The notes: generated by a model from the sequence alone, not told the origin. Counted from the first letter of the stretch, positions 52,141 through 61,162 are shown. The stretch is DNA of 64,000 nt from DATKFM01 sp046154965 (GCA_046154965.1 JBJXDY010000058.1:6560-70559), one strand, 5' to 3'. Made by a program: numbers and translations.

Positions 52141-52842
52141 CGGCGATTCATTTGCCGCGCCAGATCGCCACAGCAAGCCGAAGAACCACAGTGCGAGAAT
52201 CGCACCCACGATCTGCGCGGCGATGAAGCCGGGCACATCCGCCGGACGAATTCCGGCGAAGCTATCGGTGAGCGATCGCGCGATGGTCACGGCAGGATTG
52301 GCGAAAGACGTCGACGACGTGAACCAGTAGCCCGCCATGATCACGAGGCCGACGGCGTATGGAAGCGCGCTCTTGTGCGACCGCAGGCAGGCAAGGATCG
52401 TTCCCAACAACGCCAGAGTGGCGACGATCTCGCCGATCCAGACACCCAGTCCGCTCCGGACATGCTGCGATGCGGTGACCAACGGCATGTCAAACATGAG
52501 ATGAGCCAGTAGGGTGCCGCAGATTGCGCCGCCGATCTGCATCGGCAGATAACATGCCACGTCTCGCCAGGACATCTCACCGCGCAGGGCCAGCGCAAAA
52601 CTCACAGCCGGATTGAATTGCGCGCCCGACACCGGACCGAAGATCAGGATCAGGACCGCGAGCAACGCGCCCGTCGCCAGGGTATTGCCCAGCAGTGCGA
52701 CGGCATCGTTCCCGTCCGCAAGACGCTCGCCCATGATGCCGGAGCCGACGACGCCCGCCACCAGGAAAGCCGTGCCGACGAATTCCGCCGCCAGCCGCTG
52801 CGGCCGCCCCGGTACTGCGCGCCCGGCCGCGTCCTGCGGCAT
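52093..52842 (-). CDS. aqpS: MIP-family channel, AqpS-like (arsenic-associated aquaglyceroporin)
   Basis: A 249-residue six-helix channel with the two NPA boxes NPAVSFALAL and NPAVTIARSL. Its TAATG overlap with the upstream arsenate reductase gene identifies the arsenic-linked subgroup. In Sinorhizobium meliloti AqpS lets arsenite formed by ArsC leave the cell and stands in for an ArsB or Acr3 pump. No other ars gene is adjacent, so the pair looks like a minimal detoxification unit. The 3' end overlaps chrA. Confidence 0.88.
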   Translation of the reverse strand: MPQDAAGRAVPGRPQRLAAEFVGTAFLVAGVVGSGIMGERLADGNDAVALLGNTLATGALLAVLILIFGPVSGAQFNPAVSFALALRGEMSWRDVACYLPMQIGGAICGTLLAHLMFDMPLVTASQHVRSGLGVWIGEIVATLALLGTILACLRSHKSALPYAVGLVIMAGYWFTSSTSFANPAVTIARSLTDSFAGIRPADVPGFIAAQIVGAILALWFFGLLWRSGAANESPSAQPLKQTADQRGRR

Positions 52843-53363
52843 TATGCTGGCTGCGGCGCGCGCTGGCCGAGTTCGTCCAGACGCTTCTTGAGGCTGAGCC
52901 GGTCCAGCGACGACAGCGGCAGGCTGACGAAGATCGACAGCCGGTTATGGATCTGGCCGTAGACATCGGCGAACAGCGCCCGCTTTTCCGGCTCGGCTCC
53001 CTCGAAATGCGCGGGATCGGGGAAGCCCCAATGGGCGGTCATGGGCTGGCCGGGCCATACCGGGCAAACTTCCCCGGCCGCCTTGTCGCAGACCGTGAAG
53101 ACGAAGTCCATTTCCGGTGCCCCTGGTTGTGCGAACTCTTCCCAATCCTTGGACTGGAGACCATCGATCGGATGGTTGAGCTTCCGCAAGAGGTCCAGAG
53201 CATACTTGTTGACCTTGCCGGCGGGGCGGCTGCCGGCGCTGAAGGCGTTGAACCGTCCCTGACCCAGGCGGCGCAGGATGCATTCCGCCATGATGCTGCG
53301 CGCCGAATTCCCGGTGCAGAGAAACAGCACGTTGAACAGCTTCGGCGCCGCTTTGTCGCTCAT
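52842..53363 (-). CDS. arsC: Arsenate reductase, low-molecular-weight phosphatase type
   Basis: A 173-residue protein with the phosphatase-type P-loop LCTGNSARS (C-x5-R) near residue 17 and the second conserved cysteine in VFTVCDKAAGEVCPVWPG. It reduces arsenate to arsenite, recycled by thioredoxin or glutaredoxin. The ATG at 53363 has GGAGGAG upstream; a longer upstream frame has no similarity. It is followed by aqpS with a one-base overlap. No arsR repressor gene or obvious ArsR dyad was found upstream (53364-53516). Confidence 0.92.
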   Translation of the reverse strand: MSDKAAPKLFNVLFLCTGNSARSIMAECILRRLGQGRFNAFSAGSRPAGKVNKYALDLLRKLNHPIDGLQSKDWEEFAQPGAPEMDFVFTVCDKAAGEVCPVWPGQPMTAHWGFPDPAHFEGAEPEKRALFADVYGQIHNRLSIFVSLPLSSLDRLSLKKRLDELGQRAPQPA

Positions 53364-53516
53364 GTCACTCCTCCATAGCCCCGCTGCCCGATTTCGGCCA
53401 GCCGCATTCAATCGCCGGGCGGTGACCCTCGACGACAACCTGACCATAGCCTCGTATTGTGACAGTCGTGTGAAATGCGCTGCGCCGCTGCGGCGGCGCG
53501 AAAGCAATTTGCCCGC

Positions 53517-54044
53517 CTACAGCGAGTTCGCCGCCGGATCCGGCCTCTCATATATCACCGGAGCCTGGCCAGACGAGATGCTCTTTTCGGGCATCGGCGG
53601 CTGGGGGATGGCGTAGAATAGCGGGTCTTCATCTTCCGGGTTTTGATCGAAGGGCTGGCGCATCTCCACGCCCGTGCCCAATTGGCCGGCCTCGTTCATC
53701 GCGTCCTGAAGCTCCTGTGCCTGCTTCTGGTCCCAGGGCAGCTTGTAGGCGCGGGGCTCAAGGGAACCCGGCAACCGCAGCCAGACATAGATCGCCTCGC
53801 CCTCGATGAAGGTGGAACCCAGCACATCGGCCGCCTGCACCTGGCCTTCGGCCCAGGCCAGGGACATCGGCTTGGGCCGGCTCAGCATGTCGGTGAGCGC
53901 GGCATATCCGCTGACGAAGACAACCGCCGACAAGGCGACCGCCCAGCAGCGCACCCAGATGCGCCGCGGCGCCCAGATGGCCACGCTGGCCAAGAGGCTG
54001 ATCAGGATGACGCCGACGATAAAGGCTGGGGTGACTGCATCCAT
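53517..54044 (-). CDS. Membrane protein, third gene of an ExbB/ExbD-like operon
   Basis: A 175-residue protein with two hydrophobic segments (about residues 7-24 and 33-50) and a soluble C-terminal part rich in Pro, Gln and acidic residues. FIEGEAIYVWLRLPGSLEPRAYKLPW reads like a small beta-rich domain. It follows the preceding gene with a 2-base gap. Family unknown. Context implies an accessory of the proton-channel complex encoded by the two genes before it. Confidence 0.6.
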   Translation of the reverse strand: MDAVTPAFIVGVILISLLASVAIWAPRRIWVRCWAVALSAVVFVSGYAALTDMLSRPKPMSLAWAEGQVQAADVLGSTFIEGEAIYVWLRLPGSLEPRAYKLPWDQKQAQELQDAMNEAGQLGTGVEMRQPFDQNPEDEDPLFYAIPQPPMPEKSISSGQAPVIYERPDPAANSL

Positions 54045-54046
54045 GA

Positions 54047-54652
54047 TCAGGACCCCGCCGACCGCAGCGGCTTGTAGATGCTGTTGACGCTGCCGGGCAC
54101 CAGCTGGCCCTTGCCATCCAGCTTGAAGCGAATTGCGGTCAGTTCCTGGCCGACCTTGAACAGCGGCACATGGGTCGAAACCAGCGGCACGCTTTGGCTC
54201 TGCGCAGTGGCTCGGAGGCTGGCCACCACCTGCACGTCGATCGGCAATGTCTGCGCCAATGCGCGATAGAGGTGCAGGTTGATCACGTAATCGCCAGCAG
54301 GCAGGCCGCGCGTATAGGCAACTTCGTAGTTGAGATTGGTCATATCCAGCGGCCTGCCAAGATCGTCGCGCAGCAGATTGAAAAAACTGCCGGCCTTGTT
54401 GGAGTAGCCGACCGGCCGGTCGCCCGGCGCGCGCACCCAGAGATCGACGTCGGCATCGATTTCATCCGCCCACTGGGCCTCGATGATGACATTGCCCGGC
54501 GCCTTGTCGCCGGCATCGGTCTCCTTGGCCTTCGGATTGATGTGCGGCAGCAGCAGCACGACCACCGACACGAATCCGGCCAACGCCAGCATGATCGTAT
54601 CGCGGAACACCGTGCCGCTGTCGTCTCCACCGAATTGATCGAACTGGTTCAT
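54047..54652 (-). CDS. ExbD/MotB-like single-span protein with unusual periplasmic beta domain
   Basis: A 201-residue protein. A short cytoplasmic N-terminus leads into one membrane helix (about residues 19-37). Asp18 stands just before it (VFRDTIMLALAGF), where MotB, ExbD and TolR carry the proton-handling aspartate. The periplasmic part is not an OmpA or ExbD fold. It reads ADVDLWVRAPGDRPVGYSNK and LRDDLGRPLD, like the extracellular beta-sandwich (DUF2135/YfaP-type) modules. Ribosome-binding site GGAGGA. It lies directly after an ExbB/MotA-family gene. The assignment rests on topology, Asp18 and context, not on full-length similarity. Confidence 0.6.
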   Translation of the reverse strand: MNQFDQFGGDDSGTVFRDTIMLALAGFVSVVVLLLPHINPKAKETDAGDKAPGNVIIEAQWADEIDADVDLWVRAPGDRPVGYSNKAGSFFNLLRDDLGRPLDMTNLNYEVAYTRGLPAGDYVINLHLYRALAQTLPIDVQVVASLRATAQSQSVPLVSTHVPLFKVGQELTAIRFKLDGKGQLVPGSVNSIYKPLRSAGS

Positions 54653-54680
54653 CGCGTTCCTCCGGGGGATTGCGTCGGCA

Positions 54681-55445
54681 TCAGCGATTATGGATTTCGC
54701 CGAGTTCGACGATCCCGGTCATCAGATTGACGGTTCCCGTCACGAGGATCTGATAGTTGACCATCAACCAGATATTGAGCACGGAGCCGATCAGGGTCGT
54801 GTAGAGGGCGACCGACATGCCGCTGATGAGCGTGGAAACCATCGGCCCGATCGCCGAGGCGTCCGCACTGGTCTCCGGGTTGACGCCGGCCAGCGCCATG
54901 ATGAAACCGACCACCGTGCCGATCAGGCCGAGAATGACCAGCATGTTGGCGATGAAGCGCACCGCGGCGATGCGGCTGGAAAGTTTCAGCTTGAGCGCGG
55001 AGGCCGCCATGCCGCGGCTGCTGGCGTCGCGGCCGCGGATCTGCGCCATGTGCTTCAGCGCCAGGGACGGCTCGGGATGGAACGGATCGAAGCGCTTGAC
55101 CTTGTTCAGTTCGACGCTGGTACGCCAAACCTTTTGCGCACAAATCGCCAGGCCGACCAAGAACAGGGCGGCGATGCCATGGGATTGATAAGTAGAGTCG
55201 GCGTGGTGGACGATCAGGATCCAGCCCTGGAACCAGGCTGCGGCCAAAAGCGCAAACCCGGCGAGATTGACCAGCGCGAACCGCATAAGCAGCAGATAGG
55301 CATGGGGCATTTCCGAATCGGCCGCGAAAGCGCTCGCCCAAAAATGCGACGCCGGCTCGGCAATGCGCGGAGCGTCGGCTTCGGACTCTGTAGTGCCATC
55401 GGACTTCAGCTCCCGGCGGAACGGGAGAATGCTCTTCTCCACCAT
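54681..55445 (-). CDS. MotA/TolQ/ExbB-type proton channel protein
   Basis: A 254-residue protein with about four hydrophobic segments (residues 50-72, 89-106, 163-186 and 208-231). The pore-forming pair matches the MotA/TolQ/ExbB family: LGLIGTVVGFIMAL, then a loop, then STLISGMSVALYTTLIGSVLNIWL, including the conserved Thr and Gly positions. These proteins form pentamers around a dimer of an ExbD/MotB/TolR partner and use proton flow to do mechanical work. The ATG follows AGGAGATGAG. It is first in a three-gene operon and unlinked to tonB, tolA or flagellar genes. Confidence 0.82.
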   Translation of the reverse strand: MVEKSILPFRRELKSDGTTESEADAPRIAEPASHFWASAFAADSEMPHAYLLLMRFALVNLAGFALLAAAWFQGWILIVHHADSTYQSHGIAALFLVGLAICAQKVWRTSVELNKVKRFDPFHPEPSLALKHMAQIRGRDASSRGMAASALKLKLSSRIAAVRFIANMLVILGLIGTVVGFIMALAGVNPETSADASAIGPMVSTLISGMSVALYTTLIGSVLNIWLMVNYQILVTGTVNLMTGIVELGEIHNR

Positions 55446-55679
55446 GGCTCATCTCCTAGCTGGACCAGTACCTGCGATGGTCCTCTCGGCCGCTTAAGAA
55501 ACGATGTTAAATTCCCTTTCCAATGGTTAACTCTGTCAGATTCCCGGCGGACTCGCCGTGCGCGTTGTCACAATCGATACAAGCAGTTGTGTACCGCCGG
55601 GCCGCCCTTGCGTGTCAGAACAGGGCGGCAGGCGGGAAGGATTCTTATCCAGGGGTTTCTTTTCCTGGAAGTCCCGGCC

Positions 55680-55709
55680 AAGAAAAACGGGCGCCGAAAG
55701 GGCGCCCGT
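55680..55709 (-). terminator. Intrinsic terminator of the fasciclin gene
   Basis: ACGGGCGCC / GGCGCCCGT stem with a 5-base loop, followed on the minus strand by TTTTTCTTGG. The remaining gap 55446-55679 holds no gene that I can support. Confidence 0.85.
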
Positions 55710-55735
55710 CTGCTCTTGGGGTACGCGGCTAAGGA

Positions 55736-56224
<489 letters not shown>

Positions 56225-56369
56225 CGACAGTCCCTCCTTATGTTGACGCCGGCATACATGCTACGGCATGGCGGCAGGATCGCTCCTGGCACAGCCGGCG
56301 TAGGGGGGAACTAACGCCTGCGGACAGCGCGGCAAGACGCCGAAGAGAAAAGAAATTTGCGTCTTCAGA

Positions 56370-56399
56370 TGATCCGACCCGATACTGCCGGCGTACGAA
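56370..56399 (+). promoter_or_regulatory. RpoE-type promoter for the SDR gene
   Basis: TGATCC, exactly 18 bases, TACGAA. Same architecture as the promoters at 61163 and 62540. Transcription would begin at about 56406, next to the ATG at 56407, so the message may be nearly leaderless. Confidence 0.6.
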
Positions 56400-56406
56400 A
56401 GTGGAT

Positions 56407-57180
56407 ATGCCGAACATAGACAACAGCGGCTGTGTCTGGATCACAGGCGCCAGCACGGGCATCGGCCGCGCCGTGGCGCTGCGGCTGGCCCGTTCCGGCC
56501 GTGTGGTGGTGGCCTCCGCGCGAAGCGCCGATGCGCTCGCCGCGTTGACCCGGGAAAACACGGCGCCGGGGCGCGTCGAGGCTCTTGCGCTCGATGTCAC
56601 CGACGCCGCGGCTGTCGCTGCGGCAGTGGAGCGAATAGAGGCCACGATCGCGCCCATCGCATTGGCGCTGCTGAACGCCGGCAGTCACCGGCCGGTCTAT
56701 GCCGACAAGTTCGACGCGGCGGATTTCCGCGCATTGGCGGAACTGAACCTGTTCGGCACGGTCAACTGCCTCGCAGCGCTGCTGCCGCGGTTCATCGCAC
56801 GCGGAGCGGGCCAAATCGCAATCGTCGCTTCGGTAGCCGGATATTCCGGCCTGCCGACCGCCTCGGCTTACGGCATGACCAAGGCCGGGCTGATCAACAT
56901 GGCCGAGGCTTTGCAGCCGGAGCTGGCGGCGCACGGCATCAAGCTACAGATCGTCAATCCCGGCTTCGTCCGCACGCCGCTGACGGACCGCAACGAATTC
57001 GCGATGCCGTTCCTGATCGAGCCGGAGGATGCCGCCGCCGCCATCGAGCGCGGCCTGGCCAGCGGCCGCTTCGAGATCGCCTTTCCGAAGCGGTTCTCGC
57101 TGCTCATGAAACTGCTGCGATTGCTGCCTTACCGGCTGTTCTTTGCCATCACGCGGCGGCTACTGCCGAAGGAGCTATGA
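56407..57180 (+). CDS. Short-chain dehydrogenase/reductase
   Basis: A 257-residue SDR. The nucleotide-binding glycine motif is in WITGASTGIGRAVA, the NAG motif in LLNAGS, and the catalytic Ser-Tyr-Lys in ASVAGYSG and SAYGMTKAG. A hydrophobic, basic C-terminus (LLMKLLRLLPYRLFFAITRRLLP) suggests membrane association and a lipid-like substrate. The 3' end overlaps the DUF3833 gene by 32 bases in convergent orientation. A GTG 6 bases upstream is an alternative start. The promoter suggests control by the RpoE-type sigma factor encoded at 61225. Confidence 0.87.
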   Translation: MPNIDNSGCVWITGASTGIGRAVALRLARSGRVVVASARSADALAALTRENTAPGRVEALALDVTDAAAVAAAVERIEATIAPIALALLNAGSHRPVYADKFDAADFRALAELNLFGTVNCLAALLPRFIARGAGQIAIVASVAGYSGLPTASAYGMTKAGLINMAEALQPELAAHGIKLQIVNPGFVRTPLTDRNEFAMPFLIEPEDAAAAIERGLASGRFEIAFPKRFSLLMKLLRLLPYRLFFAITRRLLPKEL

Positions 57181-57676
57181 CGTCGCCGACGCGCCCCCGA
57201 CCGGCCTGTTCCTGCCTCAGGAAGATCAGGGTCAGGTCGCCGACGCGGAATCCCAGCTTGCGAATCTCTACACGGTTGATGATGGCGCCGCCGGCCTGCG
57301 GATACATGCGGTCGCAGAAGTCGAAGGCAATGTTGCGCCCGCGGATCGGCAGCGCCATTCGGTAATTCCAGGACAGGCCCCAGGGCAGCTCCGCGCCCCG
57401 CGCCTTGCCGATGATATCGTCGGCCTTGCCTTCGAACCGGCCCGGCGACGTGGCGCTGATCCGCCATTGCCGGTGGCTGCGTTCACCGTCGTCGAACAGA
57501 AACGCCTCATCCAGGATCAGCACGCTATTCTCGACGCGGCCTTCGATGTCAGCCGTGAAGCGCCGGCGCACCCGGCCAAGACGATCCTGCAGCAGGCCCC
57601 AGGCGAACTGGCGGCCGACAAAGCAACGGCCGAGCAGGCCGAAATCCTCGATCTCCGGCGCCGGTGGCGATTTCAT
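57149..57676 (-). CDS. DUF3833 family protein
   Basis: A 175-residue protein with EIEDFGLLGRCFVGRQFAWG near the start and the conserved central and C-terminal blocks GLSWNYRMALPIRG and NRVEIRKLGFRVGDLT. DUF3833 proteins are small, lipocalin-like envelope proteins (an inferred fold) that often travel with cyclopropane synthase and SDR genes. The ATG overlaps the stop of the synthase gene (ATGA), so the frame's long upstream extension is not used. Last gene of the four-gene operon starting at 61047. Confidence 0.82.
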   Translation of the reverse strand: MKSPPAPEIEDFGLLGRCFVGRQFAWGLLQDRLGRVRRRFTADIEGRVENSVLILDEAFLFDDGERSHRQWRISATSPGRFEGKADDIIGKARGAELPWGLSWNYRMALPIRGRNIAFDFCDRMYPQAGGAIINRVEIRKLGFRVGDLTLIFLRQEQAGRGRVGDVIAPSAVAAA

Positions 57677-58884
57677 GGCCGGATCAATGCGATCTGATTG
57701 ACGTCGAGGCGGCCGGTGCGGAAGCCCGCCTCGCAGTAGCAGAGATAGAATCGCCAGAGCTTGCGGAAGCGTTCGTCCAGGTCCGGCCGCTGCAACTTGT
57801 GCCAGGTTTCCTCGAAGCGGTGCCGCCAGCGGTCCAACGTTGCCGCATAGTGCAACCCGTAAGCGCTGTCGGAATGCCAATGAAGGCCGGCGCGATTCAC
57901 CTCCTGCCGCAGCACCGGCATCGGCGGCAGCATGCCGCCGGGGAAGATGTGCTTTTGGATGAAATCGACGCCGCCGCGATAGCGGTCGAAGGCATCGGAC
58001 GCGATGGTGATGGTCTGTATTGCCGCGCGCCCGCCGTTGCGCAGCCGGTCCCGTACTTGCGCGAAGTATTGCGGCCAATAGTGCAGCCCGACCGCCTCCA
58101 GCATCTCGATCGAGACGATCCGGTCGAAACTGCCCCTGATATCTCGATAGTCCTGCAGGCGCAGATCAATGCGATCGCCGAGCCCGTCCGCCTGAATTGC
58201 GGCGGCGGCATGGGCGTATTGCGCCGGCGATATTGTGATCGCCGTCAACTTGCAGCCGATCTCCCGCGCCGCCCAGCGGGCAAAGCCGCCCCAGCCGCAG
58301 CCGATTTCCAGGACCTGCTGCCCTGGCTGCAGGCCGCCGAGCTCGGCGATGCGCTGGAACTTGGCGGTCTGCGCCTGTTCTAGCGGTTGGTCCGGCCGTT
58401 CGAACAGCGCGGCCGAATAGGTCATGCTGTCATCGAGCCAGTGCCGGTAGAAATCGTTGCCGAGATCGTAGTGCTCGCTGATGTTCCGCCGTGATCCCTG
58501 GCGATCGTTGCCGCGGCGGCGATCCTCGAAGTGCCGTTGCCATCGGCGCCACGGCTTGCGGCCCCGCACGGAGATCTGCTCGAGATTCTGCGCCAGCAAG
58601 AGAAGCAGCGCCGCCAGATCCGGGGTGTCCCATTCGCCGGCCAAATAGCCTTCGGCAAATCCGACGCCGCCGGTCTTGAGGCGCAACAGCATGCGCCAGC
58701 TCCTGATCTCCAGGATGGCCGAGGGACCGGGCTCCGCGCCGCGAAAGAAATCCCGCCGCCCATCGGGGAACACCAGGCACAGCGATCCCCAATGCAGGCG
58801 CCGCGCGGCACGGGTCAGCAGCCAGGATGCCGCCAGCCCCAGCGGTGACATGATGATTTCAAGTTTGTCGGCCCGCATCGTCAT
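57673..58884 (-). CDS. cfa: Cyclopropane-fatty-acyl-phospholipid synthase family methyltransferase
   Basis: A 403-residue SAM-dependent enzyme acting on unsaturated acyl chains of membrane phospholipids. SEHYDLGNDFYRHWLDDSMTYSAA (split here as SEHYDLGNDFYRHWLDD and SMTYSAA) is the family block. The SAM motif is VLEIGCGWGGFARWAA. The late FIQKHIFPGGMLPP and YCEAGFRTG segments are also typical. The start at 58884 overlaps the DUF1365 stop as ATGA. In Rhodobacter a CFA-type gene belongs to the RpoE/ChrR singlet-oxygen regulon, and the position here fits. The product could be a cyclopropane or a methylated (furan-precursor) fatty acid. Confidence 0.92.
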   Translation of the reverse strand: MTMRADKLEIIMSPLGLAASWLLTRAARRLHWGSLCLVFPDGRRDFFRGAEPGPSAILEIRSWRMLLRLKTGGVGFAEGYLAGEWDTPDLAALLLLLAQNLEQISVRGRKPWRRWQRHFEDRRRGNDRQGSRRNISEHYDLGNDFYRHWLDDSMTYSAALFERPDQPLEQAQTAKFQRIAELGGLQPGQQVLEIGCGWGGFARWAAREIGCKLTAITISPAQYAHAAAAIQADGLGDRIDLRLQDYRDIRGSFDRIVSIEMLEAVGLHYWPQYFAQVRDRLRNGGRAAIQTITIASDAFDRYRGGVDFIQKHIFPGGMLPPMPVLRQEVNRAGLHWHSDSAYGLHYAATLDRWRHRFEETWHKLQRPDLDERFRKLWRFYLCYCEAGFRTGRLDVNQIALIRP

Positions 58885-59702
58885 TCTGCTGCTCCGCCGT
58901 CGCCTATCGAATTGCCGGATCTGTGGACGGAGATCAACTGAGGCGGCTGGGGCCGCCGGAACAGCGGCGCACCCTTTAGCCACAACCGCAGCGCCTGCCA
59001 ATGGATCGCCCCGATCACCTTCAGGGTCATCAGCGGATGGCTGGCCAGCAAGCGCAGGGCATTCATCGGCGTGGCCGCCACGCGCCGCCCCGTCTGCACG
59101 GCGCTCATGATCGCGCCCTCGCTGCCGGTCTCGGCGATGCCGAATTGCAGCCGCTCAGCCGGCTCCCTAAGGCGGAAGCGATAGCGCGCGGCCATCGGCA
59201 CGAAGGGCGAAACGTAGAAGAGTTTCGGGCATTCCTGTTCCACGATCGACGCACCGGTTCGCCCCTCGGTCACCGGCATCAGGTAGCAGTGATGTTCGCC
59301 GAACGTGTTGCTCACCTCATACATCATGGCAGCGACCGTGCCGTCTGGCCGGTGGCAGAACCAGATGCTCAGGGGGTTGAATACATGGCCGAACAACCGC
59401 GGGAAGCTGAGAATGCGTATGGCGCCGAAAGGACCGGGCACGCCGGCCGCCGTCAGCTGCCGCTCCATCCAGGGACGCAGCGGCGTGCCGTCCCGCGGCC
59501 CGTGGTCGCGGTCGAGGAAGCTCATCACATTCCAGCGGTTGTGCGAAAACAGCGGCAGCCGCCGGGCCAGTTCCGGCAATTCATCGAGATCGGCAAACAG
59601 CGAAAACACCCGATAGGCGAATCGATGCGTCACCGGCCGGAGCCGCCGGTGCATGACCGTGCCGTCATAGAAGCAGGATGAGAGGGAGGCGTCGTCGTTC
59701 AT
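58881..59702 (-). CDS. DUF1365 family protein
   Basis: A 273-residue protein with the DUF1365 opening FYDGTVMHRRLRPVTHRFAY, the central FPRLFGHVFNPLSIWFCH and EVSNTFGEHHCYLM. The family's reaction is not established; it nearly always lies between a FAD oxidoreductase and a CFA-type gene, as here, suggesting joint modification of membrane lipids. It begins 16 bases after the FAD oxidoreductase stop and overlaps the CFA gene by 4 bases. Confidence 0.92.
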   Translation of the reverse strand: MNDDASLSSCFYDGTVMHRRLRPVTHRFAYRVFSLFADLDELPELARRLPLFSHNRWNVMSFLDRDHGPRDGTPLRPWMERQLTAAGVPGPFGAIRILSFPRLFGHVFNPLSIWFCHRPDGTVAAMMYEVSNTFGEHHCYLMPVTEGRTGASIVEQECPKLFYVSPFVPMAARYRFRLREPAERLQFGIAETGSEGAIMSAVQTGRRVAATPMNALRLLASHPLMTLKVIGAIHWQALRLWLKGAPLFRRPQPPQLISVHRSGNSIGDGGAAE

Positions 59703-59718
59703 CGTCTGGTCATCGCCT

Positions 59719-61047
59719 CTATTCGGCCGCTATGGCAAGGGAGGGATCGATGATGGCCGCCGCGGGGCTGGCCGGCACCGTTCCAGCATACCAGGGCGCC
59801 GGCGCGCCAAGCGCGGCGGCGACGGCCAACCCGGATTGCACGGCATCTTCATGGAAACCATTGCCGCAATAAGCGCCGCAGAACCAGCTCCGCCGCACGC
59901 CCTGCACTGTCGGCAAACGGCCCTGCGCCGCAATTGCCGCGCCGTCGAATTGCGGGTGCATGTAAGAGAACTCGCGCACCACGGACTGCGGCGCCGGTTC
60001 ATCGATCGGATTTAGCGTGACCAGGACCGGCGACTTGGCAGGCAGATTTTGCAGCCGGTTCATCCAATAGGTCACCGCTACCTTGGCGTCGTCGGCCTGG
60101 CCCTTGGCCAGATAGTTCCAGCTCGACCAGGCGCCGCGCCGCCGCGGCATGAGCGTCACATCGCGATGGAGTATCGCCCGATTGGCCTGATAGCGGAATG
60201 CGCCGAGAAATCGCCGCTCCGCTGAGGTCGCATCGGCGCCGAGCAGGCGCAGTGTGTCGTCGGCATGGGTGGCGAACACCACATGATCATAGCTCGACCA
60301 GAGCCCGCCTTTGGCCGCCAGGCGAACGCCGGTAGGCAGGCGGCGCACGGCCAAAACGGTGCTGCCGGTGCGGATATGCGCCGACATGTCCAGGCGCAGC
60401 CGCTCGACATAGCTGCGGCTGCCGCCCGCCACGGTGCGCCAGAGCGGCCGGTTGCGCAGCCGCAGCAGCCCGTGATTGGCGAAGAAGCGAAGAATGCTGC
60501 GCGCCGGAAAGTCGCGCATGCCGCTGATGCTGGCAGACCAGATCGCCGCCGCCATGGGCAACAGATACTGCTCGGCGAGCTGCGGACCGTAGCCCTGCCG
60601 TTCGAGGAATTGGCCGAGAGTCAGATCGGCCGGCACCTGATCGCCATCCAGGAACGCCATCGCATCCCGGTTGAACCGCTTGATGTCTCCCAGCAGCCGC
60701 CAGAACGCCGGCCGCCAGGCATTGGCGGGCTGGCAGAACAGGCCGCGGGCATTCCCCGCATACTCCAGGTCCGGCTTGTCGATCGATACCGAAAACGTCA
60801 TGACGCTTCGCTGGGTCGGCACGTCGAGCGCAGCCAGCAGCCGCTTGAATTGCGGATAGTTGGCCTCGTTGTAGACGATGAAACCGGTGTCGACCGGGAT
60901 CACGGCGCCGGCGCAGTCGACATCGATCGTATTGGCGTGGCCGCCCAGCCTCTTTTCTGCCTCATACAGCGTCACGTCGTGATGCTTGGAGAGCGCCCAC
61001 GCTGCTGTCAGCCCCGCGGCGCCGCCGCCGATTACCGCCACTTTCAT
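59719..61047 (-). CDS. FAD/NAD(P)-dependent oxidoreductase (amine-oxidase fold)
   Basis: A 442-residue flavoprotein. The N-terminal dinucleotide motif is VAVIGGGAAGLTAAWALSK, then LYEAEKRLGGHANT and the FAD-contact region IPVDTGFIVYNEANYP. The C-terminal block WFCGAYCGNGFHEDAVQSGL closes the FAD site. Members of this branch are annotated as NAD/FAD-binding or amine-oxidase-like proteins and sit with DUF1365 and CFA genes. A desaturase-like action on methylated acyl chains is a possible role. First gene of the operon, with an RpoE-type promoter 69 bases upstream. Confidence 0.9.
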   Translation of the reverse strand: MKVAVIGGGAAGLTAAWALSKHHDVTLYEAEKRLGGHANTIDVDCAGAVIPVDTGFIVYNEANYPQFKRLLAALDVPTQRSVMTFSVSIDKPDLEYAGNARGLFCQPANAWRPAFWRLLGDIKRFNRDAMAFLDGDQVPADLTLGQFLERQGYGPQLAEQYLLPMAAAIWSASISGMRDFPARSILRFFANHGLLRLRNRPLWRTVAGGSRSYVERLRLDMSAHIRTGSTVLAVRRLPTGVRLAAKGGLWSSYDHVVFATHADDTLRLLGADATSAERRFLGAFRYQANRAILHRDVTLMPRRRGAWSSWNYLAKGQADDAKVAVTYWMNRLQNLPAKSPVLVTLNPIDEPAPQSVVREFSYMHPQFDGAAIAAQGRLPTVQGVRRSWFCGAYCGNGFHEDAVQSGLAVAAALGAPAPWYAGTVPASPAAAIIDPSLAIAAE

Positions 61048-61115
61048 GATCGCCCGCGCCGCCTACGGCTGTTGTCTAAGGGAAGGTCCGCCACTGCACT
61101 GCGGGGATCCAACCT

Positions 61116-61145
61116 TAACTACGGCCCGAGCAGCGTTTTGGATTA
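61116..61145 (-). promoter_or_regulatory. RpoE-type promoter of the FAD oxidoreductase-DUF1365-CFA-DUF3833 operon
   Basis: On the minus strand TAATCC, exactly 18 bases, TAGTTA. One mismatch from the TGATCC of the other three sites. It is back to back with the rpoE promoter at 61163, with their -35 elements 17 bases apart. Confidence 0.55.
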
Positions 61146-61162
61146 AGCCGGCGCTGCGCCGG

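Noticed and set aside
56225..56300. CGATCC-N18-TG on the minus strand before the fasciclin gene, like the RpoE-type promoters
   Set aside because: Mismatches in both the -35 first base and the essential TA of the -10; too weak to call.
57677..58078. N-terminal extension of the DUF3833 frame
   Set aside because: It overlaps the cyclopropane synthase gene in another phase; the ATGA overlap at 57676 gives the real start.
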